From positions 13,252,606-13,316,605 of the forward strand of contig NC_081151.1 in assembly GCF_958295425.1 (NCBI RefSeq): a DNA stretch of 64,000 bases, in the 5' to 3' direction. The translations under genes were made by a program, and so were the position numbers. Within the stretch, counting starts at the first letter, position 1. Each line of letters starts with the position of its first letter. Positions 11,901-20,163 of this stretch are shown here, piece by piece. Below the pieces are notes generated by a model that worked only from the letters and a program-made list of their open reading frames with translations, had not been told where the DNA came from and did no database searches. Origin of the DNA: Solea solea (Eukaryota; Chordata; Actinopteri; Pleuronectiformes; Soleidae).

Positions 11901-14016
11901 CTCATACAACCTGAACTATCTCTTTGATTATGCAAATATACAGCATCTTTCAATATTCAAACCTTAGATGTAGTTCAATTACTCTCTTGTTCGCAACAGG
12001 TTGCTAAATAAAAGTAGTTGAATTTAGCTTGAGATGAGGTTTTTTACAACAGTTTGACAAATTGGGCCAATATGTTTAGCTACAGTCTGTAGTGAAGAGA
12101 GAAGAAGAGTGTGACCACACCTCAGCTCTGTCCCGGACATCTCTGTAGGCCTCCTGCAGACTCTTCTGGGCTTGGGAATCCACACTGGGGTCCTGAGTTC
12201 GGTTGTGCAGTGCGGCCGCTTCGTCTAACAGCCTCTCCAACAGCACTGCCTGTCCATGGACATCACTGACCGCCACTCTCTGCTGGTCCACCTGCCAAAG
12301 CTTCTCCTTCACCCCAAACTGCAGCTCCACCCCAGTGTCTAGGACACACTGCAGTCGCGTCAGCCAAAGCTCAAACTCCTCGTAAGCCTTCAGGTACTCG
12401 CTCCAGTGAAGCCACACCCACTCGATACGACTGTAAGTGAGGGAGGAACAACACAAGTGGTATGGATATGTTAGTAATCAGTAAACTGTTTTTGAATACG
12501 ACCACCACTAAAACCAAGTTCACTGTAGTGACCTCAGTACATGTGGAGTGAGTAGAACAGCACCTGTGACAGTGAATGATGTAGGTAGATGTCTCCTCCC
12601 ACAGGCTCTTCAGTTCTTTGAGCTTAGTGTGGGTGTGGTTCCTCATCTCTTCATCTCCACTCTGCAGAAGGTTCTCAGCCGCCACCATTACCAGGTCCAT
12701 CTTGACCAGACCTTCATGCTCCGACTGATGGATTTTCTAAGAAGGAGACAGGGAATAGCATTATAGACTCTATGTAATGTATGTATGCCTCCAGAAGTGA
12801 CTGATACAGCAGCTTTATAATAACAATGTATAATTTGTAATACTATTTATTAAATCCTGTGTTCTGAATTCTTCTAGGCTCCAACGCCCCAAAGTCTCCC
12901 ATTTGCTACACAAATAACCCAACATTCTCAAAGGAGGACATAATTAAAGCACCATTGTCTGCTTGACAGATATAACACTTGGTATATTATACAGTGTTAA
13001 TAATTTTGTGGACTTGGAAGGCAAGTCTTTAGAAATAATTCTGACAAAGTCTGCCCAGGTCTCATCTTCTCCATTTACTCACTTTTGCTTAATTTTGGAA
13101 CATATACAGTACATAATACCTTTAAATTAATTTTTTAAATAAAAAACTCATTGTTCACTGATCTGTTTTTCACAGTTTGAAAGTAAATCTACAACCGTGT
13201 GCAAAAAGTTAAAGAATTTTAACTCTTAAAGCCACTGTATTTTTAGGAGCCTTACATCCACTAATAACAGACTAATGTCTAGAGCTACAACTAACAATTA
13301 TTTTCATAATCGATCAGAATCTGTTTATTATTTTCTCAACTAATCAATCATAGTTGTTTGATCCATAAAAAGCCAGAAAATGTTGATCAATGTTTAATAA
13401 AACTCAAAAAGATGATTTTCTGAAATGTCATGTTTTGTCCACAAACTAAAATTATTTCCTTTAAATGTTTTCAACAAAGAAACTAAAACTATTTACATTT
13501 AAAAAGACAGCTTGATTTCATTCTTTAAAATAAAGACTGATTAAAAGTCACAAAAAGTTAAGTATTACATGAAAAAGTTACTTCCGTAATTGTAAAATAG
13601 TTACAGTCCCTGTTTAGTGAATTCAAAACTGATTGCTGAAAAGGTGTGAAAAGAGGGTAGTATAAATAATGATTTGTGGATCTGTGAAGTGTGTGCTATA
13701 ATTCATCAATCAGTAATTAACAGCTCAGTCTTTTTACACATTTTTTTGTATAACATTCCTGCTCTGAGACTAAAAACAGCAGCTGCCACAAAGCCCATAA
13801 AGCAGTCTAAAAACAGAGTACTAGGAGCAGGGGTGAGAGGTGAAGGGTCAGATGGTGAGTGCAGAGTCAAACCTCTGTCTCCCTGAGTCGGGCCTCCAGG
13901 GCATCACGGGGTCCCTGCGTGTTGTCATTAGCCTTCAGCCTCTCCTGGATGGCCTGCATCCAGGAGAGCGCTGCCTCCAGGCTCTCCATGAAATCCTGCT
14001 GCTCCTGCTGAGTCAT
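100..14016 (-). CDS. syne3: Nesprin-3 (spectrin-repeat nuclear envelope protein), 3' end outside window
   Basis: Nesprin-3 is an outer nuclear membrane LINC-complex protein; the family links SUN proteins, through a C-terminal KASH segment, to cytoplasmic plectin and intermediate filaments. Fifteen coding exons join in frame with consensus GT-AG borders: 14016-13873, 12736-12564, 12430-12121, 11432-11277, 11186-10827, 9748-9612, 8905-8731, 8416-8234, 7201-7058, 6478-6344, 6129-5968, 4516-4344, 3104-2609, 1810-1667 and 294-100. They give 1029 residues. The start MTQQEQQDFMESLEAALSWM, the block SRIEWVWLHWSEYL and the near-terminal YRWMLYKSKLKD match nesprin-3 as I recall it and not the giant nesprins-1/2; there are no actin-binding CH domains. 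The protein is almost all helical spectrin repeats. Human nesprin-3 is 975 aa including KASH, so this one is longer, mainly because of the exon at 2609-3104. The last donor (GTGAGG at 99) shows that the KASH exon lies to the left of the window. Confidence 0.93.
734..1416. mobile_element. TTAA-flanked TIR element with THAP-like coding remnant
   Basis: Both ends carry the inverted repeat AGGGGACATATTAT, and each end is flanked by TTAA (730-733 and 1417-1420), as for piggyBac-like target duplications. The minus strand between about 1113 and 931 reads MSTRRDKCAVGGCTVEYS...LHKLPAS, which resembles the start of a THAP-type zinc finger (C-x-x-G-C-T...), but it is only a fragment. It sits in syne3 intron 15. 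Confidence 0.6.
1667..1810 (-). CDS. syne3: syne3 exon 15, residues 917-964
   Basis: Acceptor GTTTGCAG|GGGAGT, donor AAA|GTGAGT, 48 codons. First half of the last spectrin repeat (AEFEAWLCKENELLSGI...), aligning with nesprin-3 'FGQWLQVENSKLVRII'. Confidence 0.9.
2609..3104 (-). CDS. syne3: syne3 exon 14, long acidic/Ser-rich spacer, residues 751-916
   Basis: Acceptor TTCTCTCAG|GCTAAT, donor AAG|GTTAGT; 496 nt plus 2 carried over gives 166 codons, open throughout. The sequence is low in hydrophobics, rich in Ser, Gly, Asp and Glu (e.g. TPEEEDSEVWTGSRGS, DGFPDSEDSTVSDSH) and has no spectrin-repeat pattern, so it is probably disordered. It lies between the penultimate and last repeats, where human nesprin-3 has only about 40 residues by my recollection. 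Confidence 0.85.
3278..3492 (+). mobile_element. Degenerate hAT-type MITE fragment (AACTAAT family)
   Basis: 'GCTGCAACAATTAATTAGTT...' followed by ATTTTCTGGTTTCTTTGC and GACATTTTTC belongs to the same teleost MITE family as 13268-13500. No clean TIRs or target duplication remain. Confidence 0.35.
3655..4235 (+). mobile_element. RTE/Rex3-like LINE reverse-transcriptase C-terminal remnant
   Basis: Interrupted plus-strand reading segments give VNKSKTEYLCVN, DEFKYLGSTIQSNEQ, RKVYKMVVRPYMMYSLE, LRWFGQVQRRDS and RMLKMELQEEK. This is the typical end of RTE-clade retrotransposon proteins. Several stops and frame changes show it is dead. It lies in syne3 intron 13. Confidence 0.75.
4344..4516 (-). 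CDS. syne3: syne3 exon 13, residues 694-751
   Basis: Acceptor GTCCACAG|AGAGCA, donor CACAG|GTACCT, phase 2 out. It contains GEFPEKEIQLQHMEVQGQ and RLRESWMALYNMSL, closely resembling the nesprin-3 EFPEKEAQL...ESWRAL region. Confidence 0.92.
4578..4604. repeat. (AAAAT)n microsatellite
   Basis: About five uninterrupted AAATA units inside syne3 intron 12. Confidence 0.9.
5528..5861 (-). mobile_element. hAT-type MITE, CAGTGGTTCTCAAAC family
   Basis: It ends at 5861 with the terminus GTTTGAGAACCACTG, the reverse complement of the CAGTGGTTCTCAAAC end seen again at 42728. Internal 'ATTTACACCACTGTATTTT' and 'TGGTGTTACTT' also match that copy. The left end is not clear. Confidence 0.55.
5895..5956. 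repeat. (CACACG)n/(CA)n microsatellite
   Basis: About 60 bp of alternating CA and CACACG units, starting a few bases from the syne3 exon 12 donor. Confidence 0.95.
5968..6129 (-). CDS. syne3: syne3 exon 12, residues 640-693
   Basis: Acceptor TTCACAG|ATAAAG, donor CAG|GTCTGA, 54 codons. Encodes IEKWLMIMKQKLKSF, equivalent to the nesprin-3 'RQWIVVTTQKLE' helix. A long (CA)n/(CACG)n microsatellite sits just inside the following intron. Confidence 0.9.
6344..6478 (-). CDS. syne3: syne3 exon 11, residues 595-639
   Basis: Acceptor GTCCTCAG|GTAATC, donor AGG|GTAAGA, 45 codons. Spectrin-repeat segment ending ELLYADWKHLHKAVR. Confidence 0.88.
6589..6790 (+). repeat. Interspersed repeat 'CGGCTTCTCCCT' family
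   Basis: Begins CGGCTTCTCCCTCTCTAGGG and continues with CCCTTCCTGACACAACCCTC and GGGACCAGCACCGGGAGTAC. Related copies, all on the + strand, lie near 19243, 30902-31040 and 31979-32115. Probably a retroelement-derived 3' region (similar to RTE/Rex3 tails). Confidence 0.5.
7058..7201 (-). CDS. syne3: syne3 exon 10, residues 547-594
   Basis: Acceptor TTGTCAG|GCTTTA after a long poly-T tract, donor ACG|GTGAGT, 48 codons. Helical repeat segment (TKDFGDAYKLIRSKMAQL...). Confidence 0.9.
7905..8130 (-). repeat. Abundant teleost interspersed repeat with tRNA-like end
   Basis: Motifs GCTGACATAGGGCGAAAGGC, ACCCTGGACAGATCGCCAG and GGGGAGAACATGCAAACTCC identify the common fish repeat also present near 5321-5425, 25741-26065, 35300-35490, 51065-51180 and 55882-56228. 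Confidence 0.65.
8234..8416 (-). CDS. syne3: syne3 exon 9, residues 486-546
   Basis: Acceptor CTTTTCAG|CATCTG, donor CAG|GTACCA, 61 codons. Encodes LLKESVQLQERLSLL...DLLDSVFGPERSDGLL...LLQRRSRLQ, aligning with the corresponding nesprin-3 repeat. Confidence 0.9.
8731..8905 (-). CDS. syne3: syne3 exon 8, residues 427-485
   Basis: Acceptor TGTTGCAG|TGTGAA, immediately preceded (downstream on the + strand) by a (CA)n tract; donor GAG|GTAAAA. 59 codons including the split Ser. It spans a linker between repeats with the conserved W of YAQWSHMVSQVLE. Confidence 0.88.
9491..9592 (-). mobile_element. CR1/L2-like LINE 3' tail
   Basis: On the minus strand: TAGCCAGGTCTCCCTTTGAA, then AGAGGTTTTAATCTCAATGG, then a (TAAA)n tail. 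This is the characteristic 3' end of fish L2-type LINEs, also seen at 18700-18770. It sits about 20 bp from the syne3 exon 7 donor. Confidence 0.6.
9612..9748 (-). CDS. syne3: syne3 exon 7, residues 382-427
   Basis: Acceptor GTTGCAG|GGTGTA, donor CAGAG|GTACAG, phase 2 out. Encodes LAGEESQVELLKSQLKELFKF...VKEHQ. A LINE 3' tail (9491-9592) begins only about 20 bp inside the following intron. Confidence 0.88.
10827..11186 (-). CDS. syne3: syne3 exon 6, residues 262-381
   Basis: Acceptor GTCCCAG|GCTCTG. The donor is ACA|GTAGGT, chosen over the alternative 4 nt downstream because it keeps phase 0 and aligns QWKKYT with the next exon's VRNTLAGEE, as in nesprin-3. Codes for a complete spectrin repeat rich in Glu/Arg. 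Confidence 0.86.
11277..11432 (-). CDS. syne3: syne3 exon 5, residues 210-261
   Basis: Acceptor TTTGCAG|GAGCGT, donor CAA|GTGAGA, 52 codons, phase 0. Helical, with the typical spectrin-repeat tryptophan in QRFQSWLLSKTKELTD. Confidence 0.88.
11681..11937. mobile_element. Foldback MITE (TTCAGGTT ends)
   Basis: The left end TCAAAGGGAAAGTTCAGG is mirrored by TCAAAGAGATAGTTCAGG from the right. A second inner inverted pair (GTGCTGACTTTG near 11735 and CAAAGTCAGCAC near 11870) makes a long hairpin. Partial relatives occur near 10265, 24000 and 26595. Confidence 0.6.
12121..12430 (-). CDS. syne3: syne3 exon 4, residues 106-209
   Basis: Acceptor CTTACAG|TCGTAT, donor GAG|GTGTGG. It begins with SRIEWVWLHWSEYL, the most diagnostic nesprin-3 block seen here, and covers a full repeat ending DVRDRAE. 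310 nt plus the 2-nt carry-over gives 104 codons. Confidence 0.93.
12564..12736 (-). CDS. syne3: syne3 exon 3, residues 49-106
   Basis: Acceptor CTTCTTAG|AAAATC, donor CACAG|GTGCTG, phase 2 out. It encodes the remainder of the first spectrin-like repeat, ending ...LWEETSTYIIHCH, matching the nesprin-3 'ALWEETVTYMTHCHS' region in spirit. Confidence 0.9.
13268..13500 (+). mobile_element. hAT-type MITE (ACAACTAACAATTATTTTCA family)
   Basis: Begins AGCTACAACTAACAATTATT with TAATCGATCAGAATCTG and AAAAAGCCAGAAAATG, the form of a widespread teleost MITE. Lies in syne3 intron 2. Termini are eroded. Confidence 0.45.
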
Positions 14017-14041
14017 TCTCAGACCTGAAGAAGAGAGCAGC
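13873..14041 (-). CDS. syne3: syne3 exon 2 (start codon exon), residues 1-48
   Basis: The acceptor follows a T-rich tract (TTTTTTCAG) at 14042. There are 25 nt of 5' leader, then ATG at 14016-14014. The exon encodes the first helix (TQQEQQDF...ALSWMQAIQERL...NDNTQGPR...EARLRETE), strongly like the N terminus of vertebrate nesprin-3. The donor is GAG|GTTTGA, phase 0. This Met is chosen by homology. Confidence 0.9.
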
Positions 14042-16175
14042 CTGAAAAAATGGTTTTACAAGATAAGTGGAAAAAGTGTTGTATCATTCTACATTACAAC
14101 TCTACTGCTGTAGAGTTAAGAGAGCTTTAAATGGGATAAATAGTCTCATCTTGAAGAATAAACCACTGTATTTTAATAGTTATCTTTGTAACAGGTACTC
14201 CCGACTTAAAGTTGATCTTGGTTGAATGCTTGGAAATGTAGGATCCACTGATTTTTGAACTTGCCTATAATGCAGTGGATGTGTAACATTTGGTCATTGT
14301 TGATGTTATTATTCTGCCTCAGTTTGGTCTATGTGAACATAAATAATGTGAAAATTATTTGTAAATTATGTATAACTTTAGATAGTGAATTTTAAATATG
14401 AACAAATTCCCATTACATTGAGACAATTAGTTCACACAGTGCTTATCAGCTCCACTCAACTCTCTCTTTGGTTCTAATAGTGGTGGTGATTAGATCATGT
14501 GCTGCACACAGGAAGTGATTCATTGCACTAGCATGACTGAAAACACAAAGAAGCGTCCATGTTTCAGAAGCAAAATTCTACTGCTCAAAAAACCCAGTTA
14601 CAAACCCACAAATGCTCCCTCAGTCAGGTCTGATCGTATTGCTTGACAGAACGGCGCTGAAGTTGGTATCCAGATTCACAGCTTCCTGGTCAAAAGTTAA
14701 GGGGAAACTTAACTTACAATAATTGTAGATTATTTAAAATACAGTTTCTGATTTGGGAACCCCTTTTTCTATTAGTGAAAATCAAATAAATGGACGTCTT
14801 GCTCTGTTTTCAACACCTAGACCACCATCAAACACAGCTTGATTAACAACTTGAACCATGTCAAATCTGGACTCGTTTATGACAGAGAGGTCACGGATGA
14901 TATACAATACAGTTTCTTGGGCTATTTTCAGATGAGGGATGCAGCATAAAAATAATGTTACATTGTTTCTGTTCACAAAGACAGAGGCAGAATGCGATCA
15001 GCATTTACAAAAATCACTGAAAGTGCAGCTTTAAAGTGCAACCCTTGCATTAAGACTGATTCTTAGGCTACAGAAGCCAAACATTTTTTATTTTAGTGAT
15101 TTCACACTTATAAATACATACTTGTGGGCACTAGATTTAAGATCTACCAATATACCCTAAATATGACACACTGGAGGATGTTTACCTAGTGCAAAATACC
15201 CTGTAATTACCACATGTACACAACCACAACTGACTAATTTGTGCATTTTAAGGGCGAAAGGTTAATCTCCATAACACTCTAGTGACTAGAGTCTAGTCAA
15301 TCTGTAATATGATGCATGGGCGGGTGGAGTCTTTGCTGCCAGCACTTGGAGGGAAAATAAAATTGGCAGCAGCAAAGGCAGCTCTGTCGAATGATTCATT
15401 CTCCCCACTACAACATTCCTGCTGGTTATTCCACAGGCTCTTAAAGTATGGAAATATGTAGTCCTCCCTGTCCTCAATTAAAACTGTTTTCCTGTTGTTT
15501 TTTGAAACAATTTAGTTGTGTTTTCTGAAGTCAAACTAGCAAAACATTTTACTTGCTTATGTTCCACTCTCAGTGGACAGTAAACAGGAGGAACCAGTTA
15601 ACAACAATGTAAATAAATAGGAATAGCTTAGCTTGACTGACGCCTAGTGTTTCCTCTTTTCTCTTATTAATGTACGACATAAAACACAAACACAGTCTCA
15701 TGTGATGCTTTATTTAACTCTTAGCAAGTCAATCACACCCCCTCTCTTTTTTCTACTTTGACAGCTCGTGTCGTGAACTCATATTAACTATTTTCATTCT
15801 CACTCACCACTTGCTGTAACAACATGTTATTGTGTTGATGCTAAGTGCTATTGCCGTACTCGTGTTCACTTTAACGGCTTCAGTGAAACTTATATAGGGA
15901 AGTGTGTGCTAACAACGAGCTATGCTAATATTGAGGCGAATGTGGCACATTAGGACATGGGCTTTTACCTTGATGTACCCGAACACAGCACGCACGCTCA
16001 TATATATAGTTTATCTTCGCGGCTCGTGACATTACAGTAATCTGATATTGAGCCGGAGCAAAGCACAGAAGGCTACAAACACACTCTTCTCTGTGTTTAA
16101 ACCGTATATAGGCCCGTTGTTTTCTCACAGTCTGGTGAACTGCGGTTGCAGGAAAGTAAAAATAAAAGCACTTAC
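14042..16175 (-). other. Putative syne3 intron 1, no coding sequence seen
   Basis: AT-rich DNA without convincing exons. A short stretch around 14510-14590 resembles 34100-34190 (ATGACTGAAAACACAAAGAA), indicating a shared repeat. Confidence 0.4.
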
Positions 16176-16300
16176 TGCTCTTTATTTCTCTGCTGAATGG
16201 CCGCGTTGCTCTGGTTTGTTGTGTGTGTGTTTACTCGTGTACAGTAAAGTTATGGCAGCAGCAGGCAGGAAGTAGGGCTGCTGTCACCGAGGGGAGGAGG
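16176..16300 (-). promoter_or_regulatory. syne3: Probable non-coding first exon and promoter region of syne3
   Basis: The first coding exon of syne3 has an acceptor at 14041/14042 with only 25 nt of leader before the ATG, so an upstream non-coding exon is needed. On the minus strand a strong donor (GCA|GTAAGTGC) ends a candidate exon at 16176, in a locally more CpG-rich stretch. The 5' limit is a guess and no TATA box was identified. This is inference from splice-site strength and position. Confidence 0.4.
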
Positions 16301-16744
16301 AGGGTTTCCCACACACACACACAGAGAAAACCGACTAACGTGTTGCCTTCAAAGACACCACGTTAACTTCATCACCACACGAAAACGCAACAAAAAAACA
16401 AGATTAGTCCTCAAATCTGAGGCGTTCACAGCCCCAGCCAAAAAGGCACCTTATTGGTCAAGTCTATCCATGACCAATCTGCGTATATTTATGTGCATTT
16501 AAATAATTCATTCCTTATTATTGTTATTGATGCAGGGTATGTTTCTTATAGTTCTATACTGTTTTTCATTCTTTGTATAGCTGTGTTATGTTCTTATAAG
16601 GTTTATATTTTATATTCATATTTTTGTGCATTTCATCTTGCTCATATTTATATATACTTATTTATATTGTATAAATACAGAGGTGATTACTTATTACACA
16701 TCAAATCATTTAAAGACAACTCTAAATATGGACATTGTGTATGA

Positions 16745-17060
16745 ATGAATCAGCGTAATAGGGCACATGTCACTCCTCTGTTCATTGAGCTCCACTGGCT
16801 ACCCTTAGCTGCCCGCAACAAATTCAAATCACTGATGCTAGCCTACAAAGTGCTTCATGGGTCCGCTCCCACCTACTTAAATGCTCTCCTAAAGGCTTAT
16901 GTTGCCCCTCGACTACTCCGTTCATCAAAGGATTCTCTTTTCAAGTGTCGTTCCACGCTGGTGGAATGAACTACCAAGCTCTTGAAAACCCAGCTCTTCC
17001 AAGAACATCTTCTATCCTAGCACTTACCCTACCCCTCCTCTGCACTATCTCCTTCTGCAC
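16745..17060 (+). mobile_element. CR1/L2-like LINE C-terminal fragment
   Basis: The + strand reads LHWLPLAARNKFKSLMLAYK, VLHGSAPTYLNALL and APRLLRSSKDSL, the conserved C-terminal region of fish L2/CR1-like LINE proteins. It ends in a frameshift. Located between gabrr2 and the syne3 promoter. Confidence 0.75.
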
Positions 17061-18342
17061 TTGCATCCATCAGTCCACTGTTCCTATGGAGATATAATGT
17101 GATAGAAACACCACAGTATTGCATCCCTATCAGGTTTGCAAGAGGAGGCAGAAACACACATAACATGAGCAGCATTCAGACTTGACTGTGGTGGAAAATT
17201 ATCCCTTTGCTACATTTGCTATATGAGTGTATTATAATAATTGCTATTATTAAGGCTGAGAAATCTGCAGATTTATTTGGTAACCCATCTGTGGATCCTG
17301 GCCCAGTCTCTAGGAATGCCTGGGTTATACAATATCACTCAATTCATACATTTGAGTGTATGAATAGAGTACAATTAAATATTTACAGCAGTGCTCAAAT
17401 TGGATTCTTGAATTTGTCCCACTTAATTGTTTATTTATTGGAATTTTCTGTACAGTACAGGTATTTCAGTAAATTTCAGCACCTTCCATCTGGTCAGAGA
17501 TTTAAAGTCCCACAGTCTAAGACTAATGGCGTATTTCCACCAGCATCTGCACTACAAAAAAGTACCTACTCATTGTGGGCGGAGTCATCACTGCATGGCT
17601 GCTTGAAACTGCAGTGACTTCGTTTTATACGCCTGGGTGTTGTTCTCTCTTGTGTTACTTGATTTACCAATTAAAATTGACTTATTGATCAATAATGCCT
17701 AATTGTATTGCATTCATACGCCAAAAACACATTCATTTTCCAACAGCACCTGAACTCATCAGCATGCCAGTTTAAACCAGAAGGGAAAATCTACAGCAGC
17801 TGTTGGCTCAGAACAACCCAGAGCCTCAGGCTGCTGAGTGTGCAGTGAAATAACTCTAGGCGGGAAACTACACTTCCTCCCTGGATTCAAACTTACAGAC
17901 CGTATTCTGGGATTCAGTTATAACCACAGTGAACCTTTGTGTGGTGCAGCATGGTTCAGAACTTTTATCATCTTCAGCAGGGGCATTTCAAGGCACTGTG
18001 CAGGCCCCTGGCAAAACTGATCTGGAGCGATCTACACTGAACTTTCTGAAGCATGAGAGCATAAAATATCTCAAATGCTAAGAGTTAATTTTTACGTCTG
18101 ATGGTACAGTGCTTGGGAATAGGAATAGATGAAAAGCTTTTATTTAATGTTCATATTTCTAATAAGAAACTCAAAATGAAAATTGGCTTTTATTTGAATA
18201 AAATAAATAAATAAATCACGTTTCCCATTCTCTGCAAAGAAAAAAAACTTGTGGAAGCCACTTTTCTATTCTATTTTCTGTGATTGATTGTGGTGACCAC
18301 TGCATTCTCTATGATTTAGTTGGCTGGAAATCATCATTCGCA
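17061..18342. other. Intergenic, mostly unassigned
   Basis: No gene seen. A short repeat-like motif 'GCGTATTTCCACCAGCATCT' at about 17528 resembles sequence near 31255, suggesting a MITE family. Confidence 0.4.
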
Positions 18343-18772
18343 GACAACACTGGTATTTGTTCATCTATAAAGCCCTGCAGGGTAAACTTCCAGAATACCT
18401 CAGCACCCTCCTCTCTGTCAGCTCTAGTCGTCGCCAGCTGTGCGCCTTTAAGTGGTTGCTCTTGCTCTTGGTTGGCTTTGACAGACTTTGACTTTCCTGC
18501 CATGCACCATAGTCTTGGAATTATCTCCAAAAAAAAATGTCCATTAATGATTTGAAGAGTGTCATAAAGAATCCAGGGAAGAAGGAATGTCATTGTTTTT
18601 CTTGAGATGACTTGAATAGCTGTCATTCTGTTTTATTGTTCATTTGTGTAACATGTACTGTACGTGTTTTATATTGTTTTGATTTTGTATGACTGCTTCC
18701 TTGGCCAGGTCTCCCTTAAAAAAAGAGATGTATAATCTCTTTTCAATAAAAGCTCAAAGATTGTGTTGCTTT
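18343..18772 (+). mobile_element. L2-like LINE 3' end
   Basis: Broken coding (YKALQGKLPEYLSTLLSVSS, SRRQL, FKWLLL) is followed by the typical tail TTGGCCAGGTCTCCCTTAAA and AGAGATGTATAATCTC, ending in AATAAA. Dead copy with several stops. Confidence 0.72.
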
Positions 18773-19839
18773 GTAAAGCACTCACTCTCCACATTTTTTC
18801 ACCAGATTTCAAATTTTACATTATTCAAATTAAATTGAATTAAAAAAAAACAAACAACCACTTTATTGTGTTTTCTAAAAGATAATATATATTTGTTTAA
18901 CATGAGGGGGATATGTATACACACAGTAGTCATACCAGACACCAGTAAATCTGTGAGGGAAATTCATAACCCTGGGTCTTAAGCATTATTAAAAAGCTGT
19001 GTTTGTGCTTGACTTGATGTTGCCTCTATTCTCCTTGGCCAAATACTGTATATTCAAATACATCTTTTAATATTTTACCTCCAGGACCATCTTCACTGTT
19101 CTACAACATGAATACAACAAGAATAATTCCCACCAAATATATATTTGAATCTATATTTGAATATGTTTATTACTAAGACTTCTTAACACTTATTTGACAG
19201 CCGTCCACCCAATATTCAGAATTAGGATTTCAAAGGTGTATAAGTGCTTCTCCCTTTAGGGGTCACAACAGCAGATCACCTGCCTCTATTTTGCCTAATC
19301 AGTCAGTGTGTTTACATGCACGTTAAATGTACAATTTTAGTCAATAATAATTTCCTCCCTGGTCTTTGGCCCGGAAGTAAAAACTGCAGTACTGCTGCTG
19401 GAAATCATTTGTCTTTCTTCAGACAACCCAGCAACCACAAGAGCCATGCTCCATCTAATCTGTATCATGATTAACATGTGCAGCAGGTATGTTAAGAATC
19501 AAATGAAAGAATCAGGAAACACTAGAGTGTTTTTATTTGAAATAGGTACAGAGAGTGTTACATATATTTATGTTTGTGACACATTCTAGTACAGTATAGA
19601 CATCGAAGCTGTGGTCAAAGATCACTTTCACTGTGTTTTTTGAACCATTATAGCAGTGTGGCTACTCTGACCTGATAACATGGGTGCTAAAGTGAAAAGC
19701 ATGACATTCTGCAGTATCAGGTATTAAATCTAATAGCACCAGACATATTGTATCCAGAAATCTTCCATTTTCATCCAGCATTTGTACAGTCTTTATTTGT
19801 TTGGATCTACGTCTCTAAGTTCTGCCTCAGGAGGGTCTC

Positions 19840-20163
19840 TCAGCAGTAGGCAGACCAGTAGATGAGGTTGAAGAAGATGTATGAACCAGGGAAAATCATC
19901 CGGGAGTATTTGTCAATGGCGTGTGTGTTTTCAATGATGCTGATGGTACGCAAGCTCTTCTTCTTCTTGGTGGTGGTGGTGGTCGACTCACTGCTCACTG
20001 ATAGATGGACCACCATGTGTTCAGGATTCTTCGGAACCTCTTCCTGTTCCTCCATGGGTTCCTCAGTGTAGCCAGCCAGACTGTTGGTGTCTGCCTCACT
20101 GTAGGTGCCATCTAACATGATCATGGTTCGTGTCTGGGAGATGCCACAGGTGCAGGGCAGTGA
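19840..20163 (-). CDS. gabrr2: gabrr2 exon 9: cytoplasmic loop and M4, residues 370-476
   Basis: Acceptor CGTCCAG|TCACTG, then an uninterrupted frame to the stop. The M3-M4 loop holds an acidic stretch ([11 protein letters not shown]) and [10 protein letters not shown]4 follows [12 protein letters not shown]. Confidence 0.94.
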   Translation of the reverse strand, partial: SLPCTCGISQTRTMIMLDGTYSEADTNSLAGYTEEPMEEQEEVPKNPEHMVVHLSVSSESTTTTTKKKKSLRTISIIENTHAIDKYSRMIFPGSYIFFNLIYWSAYC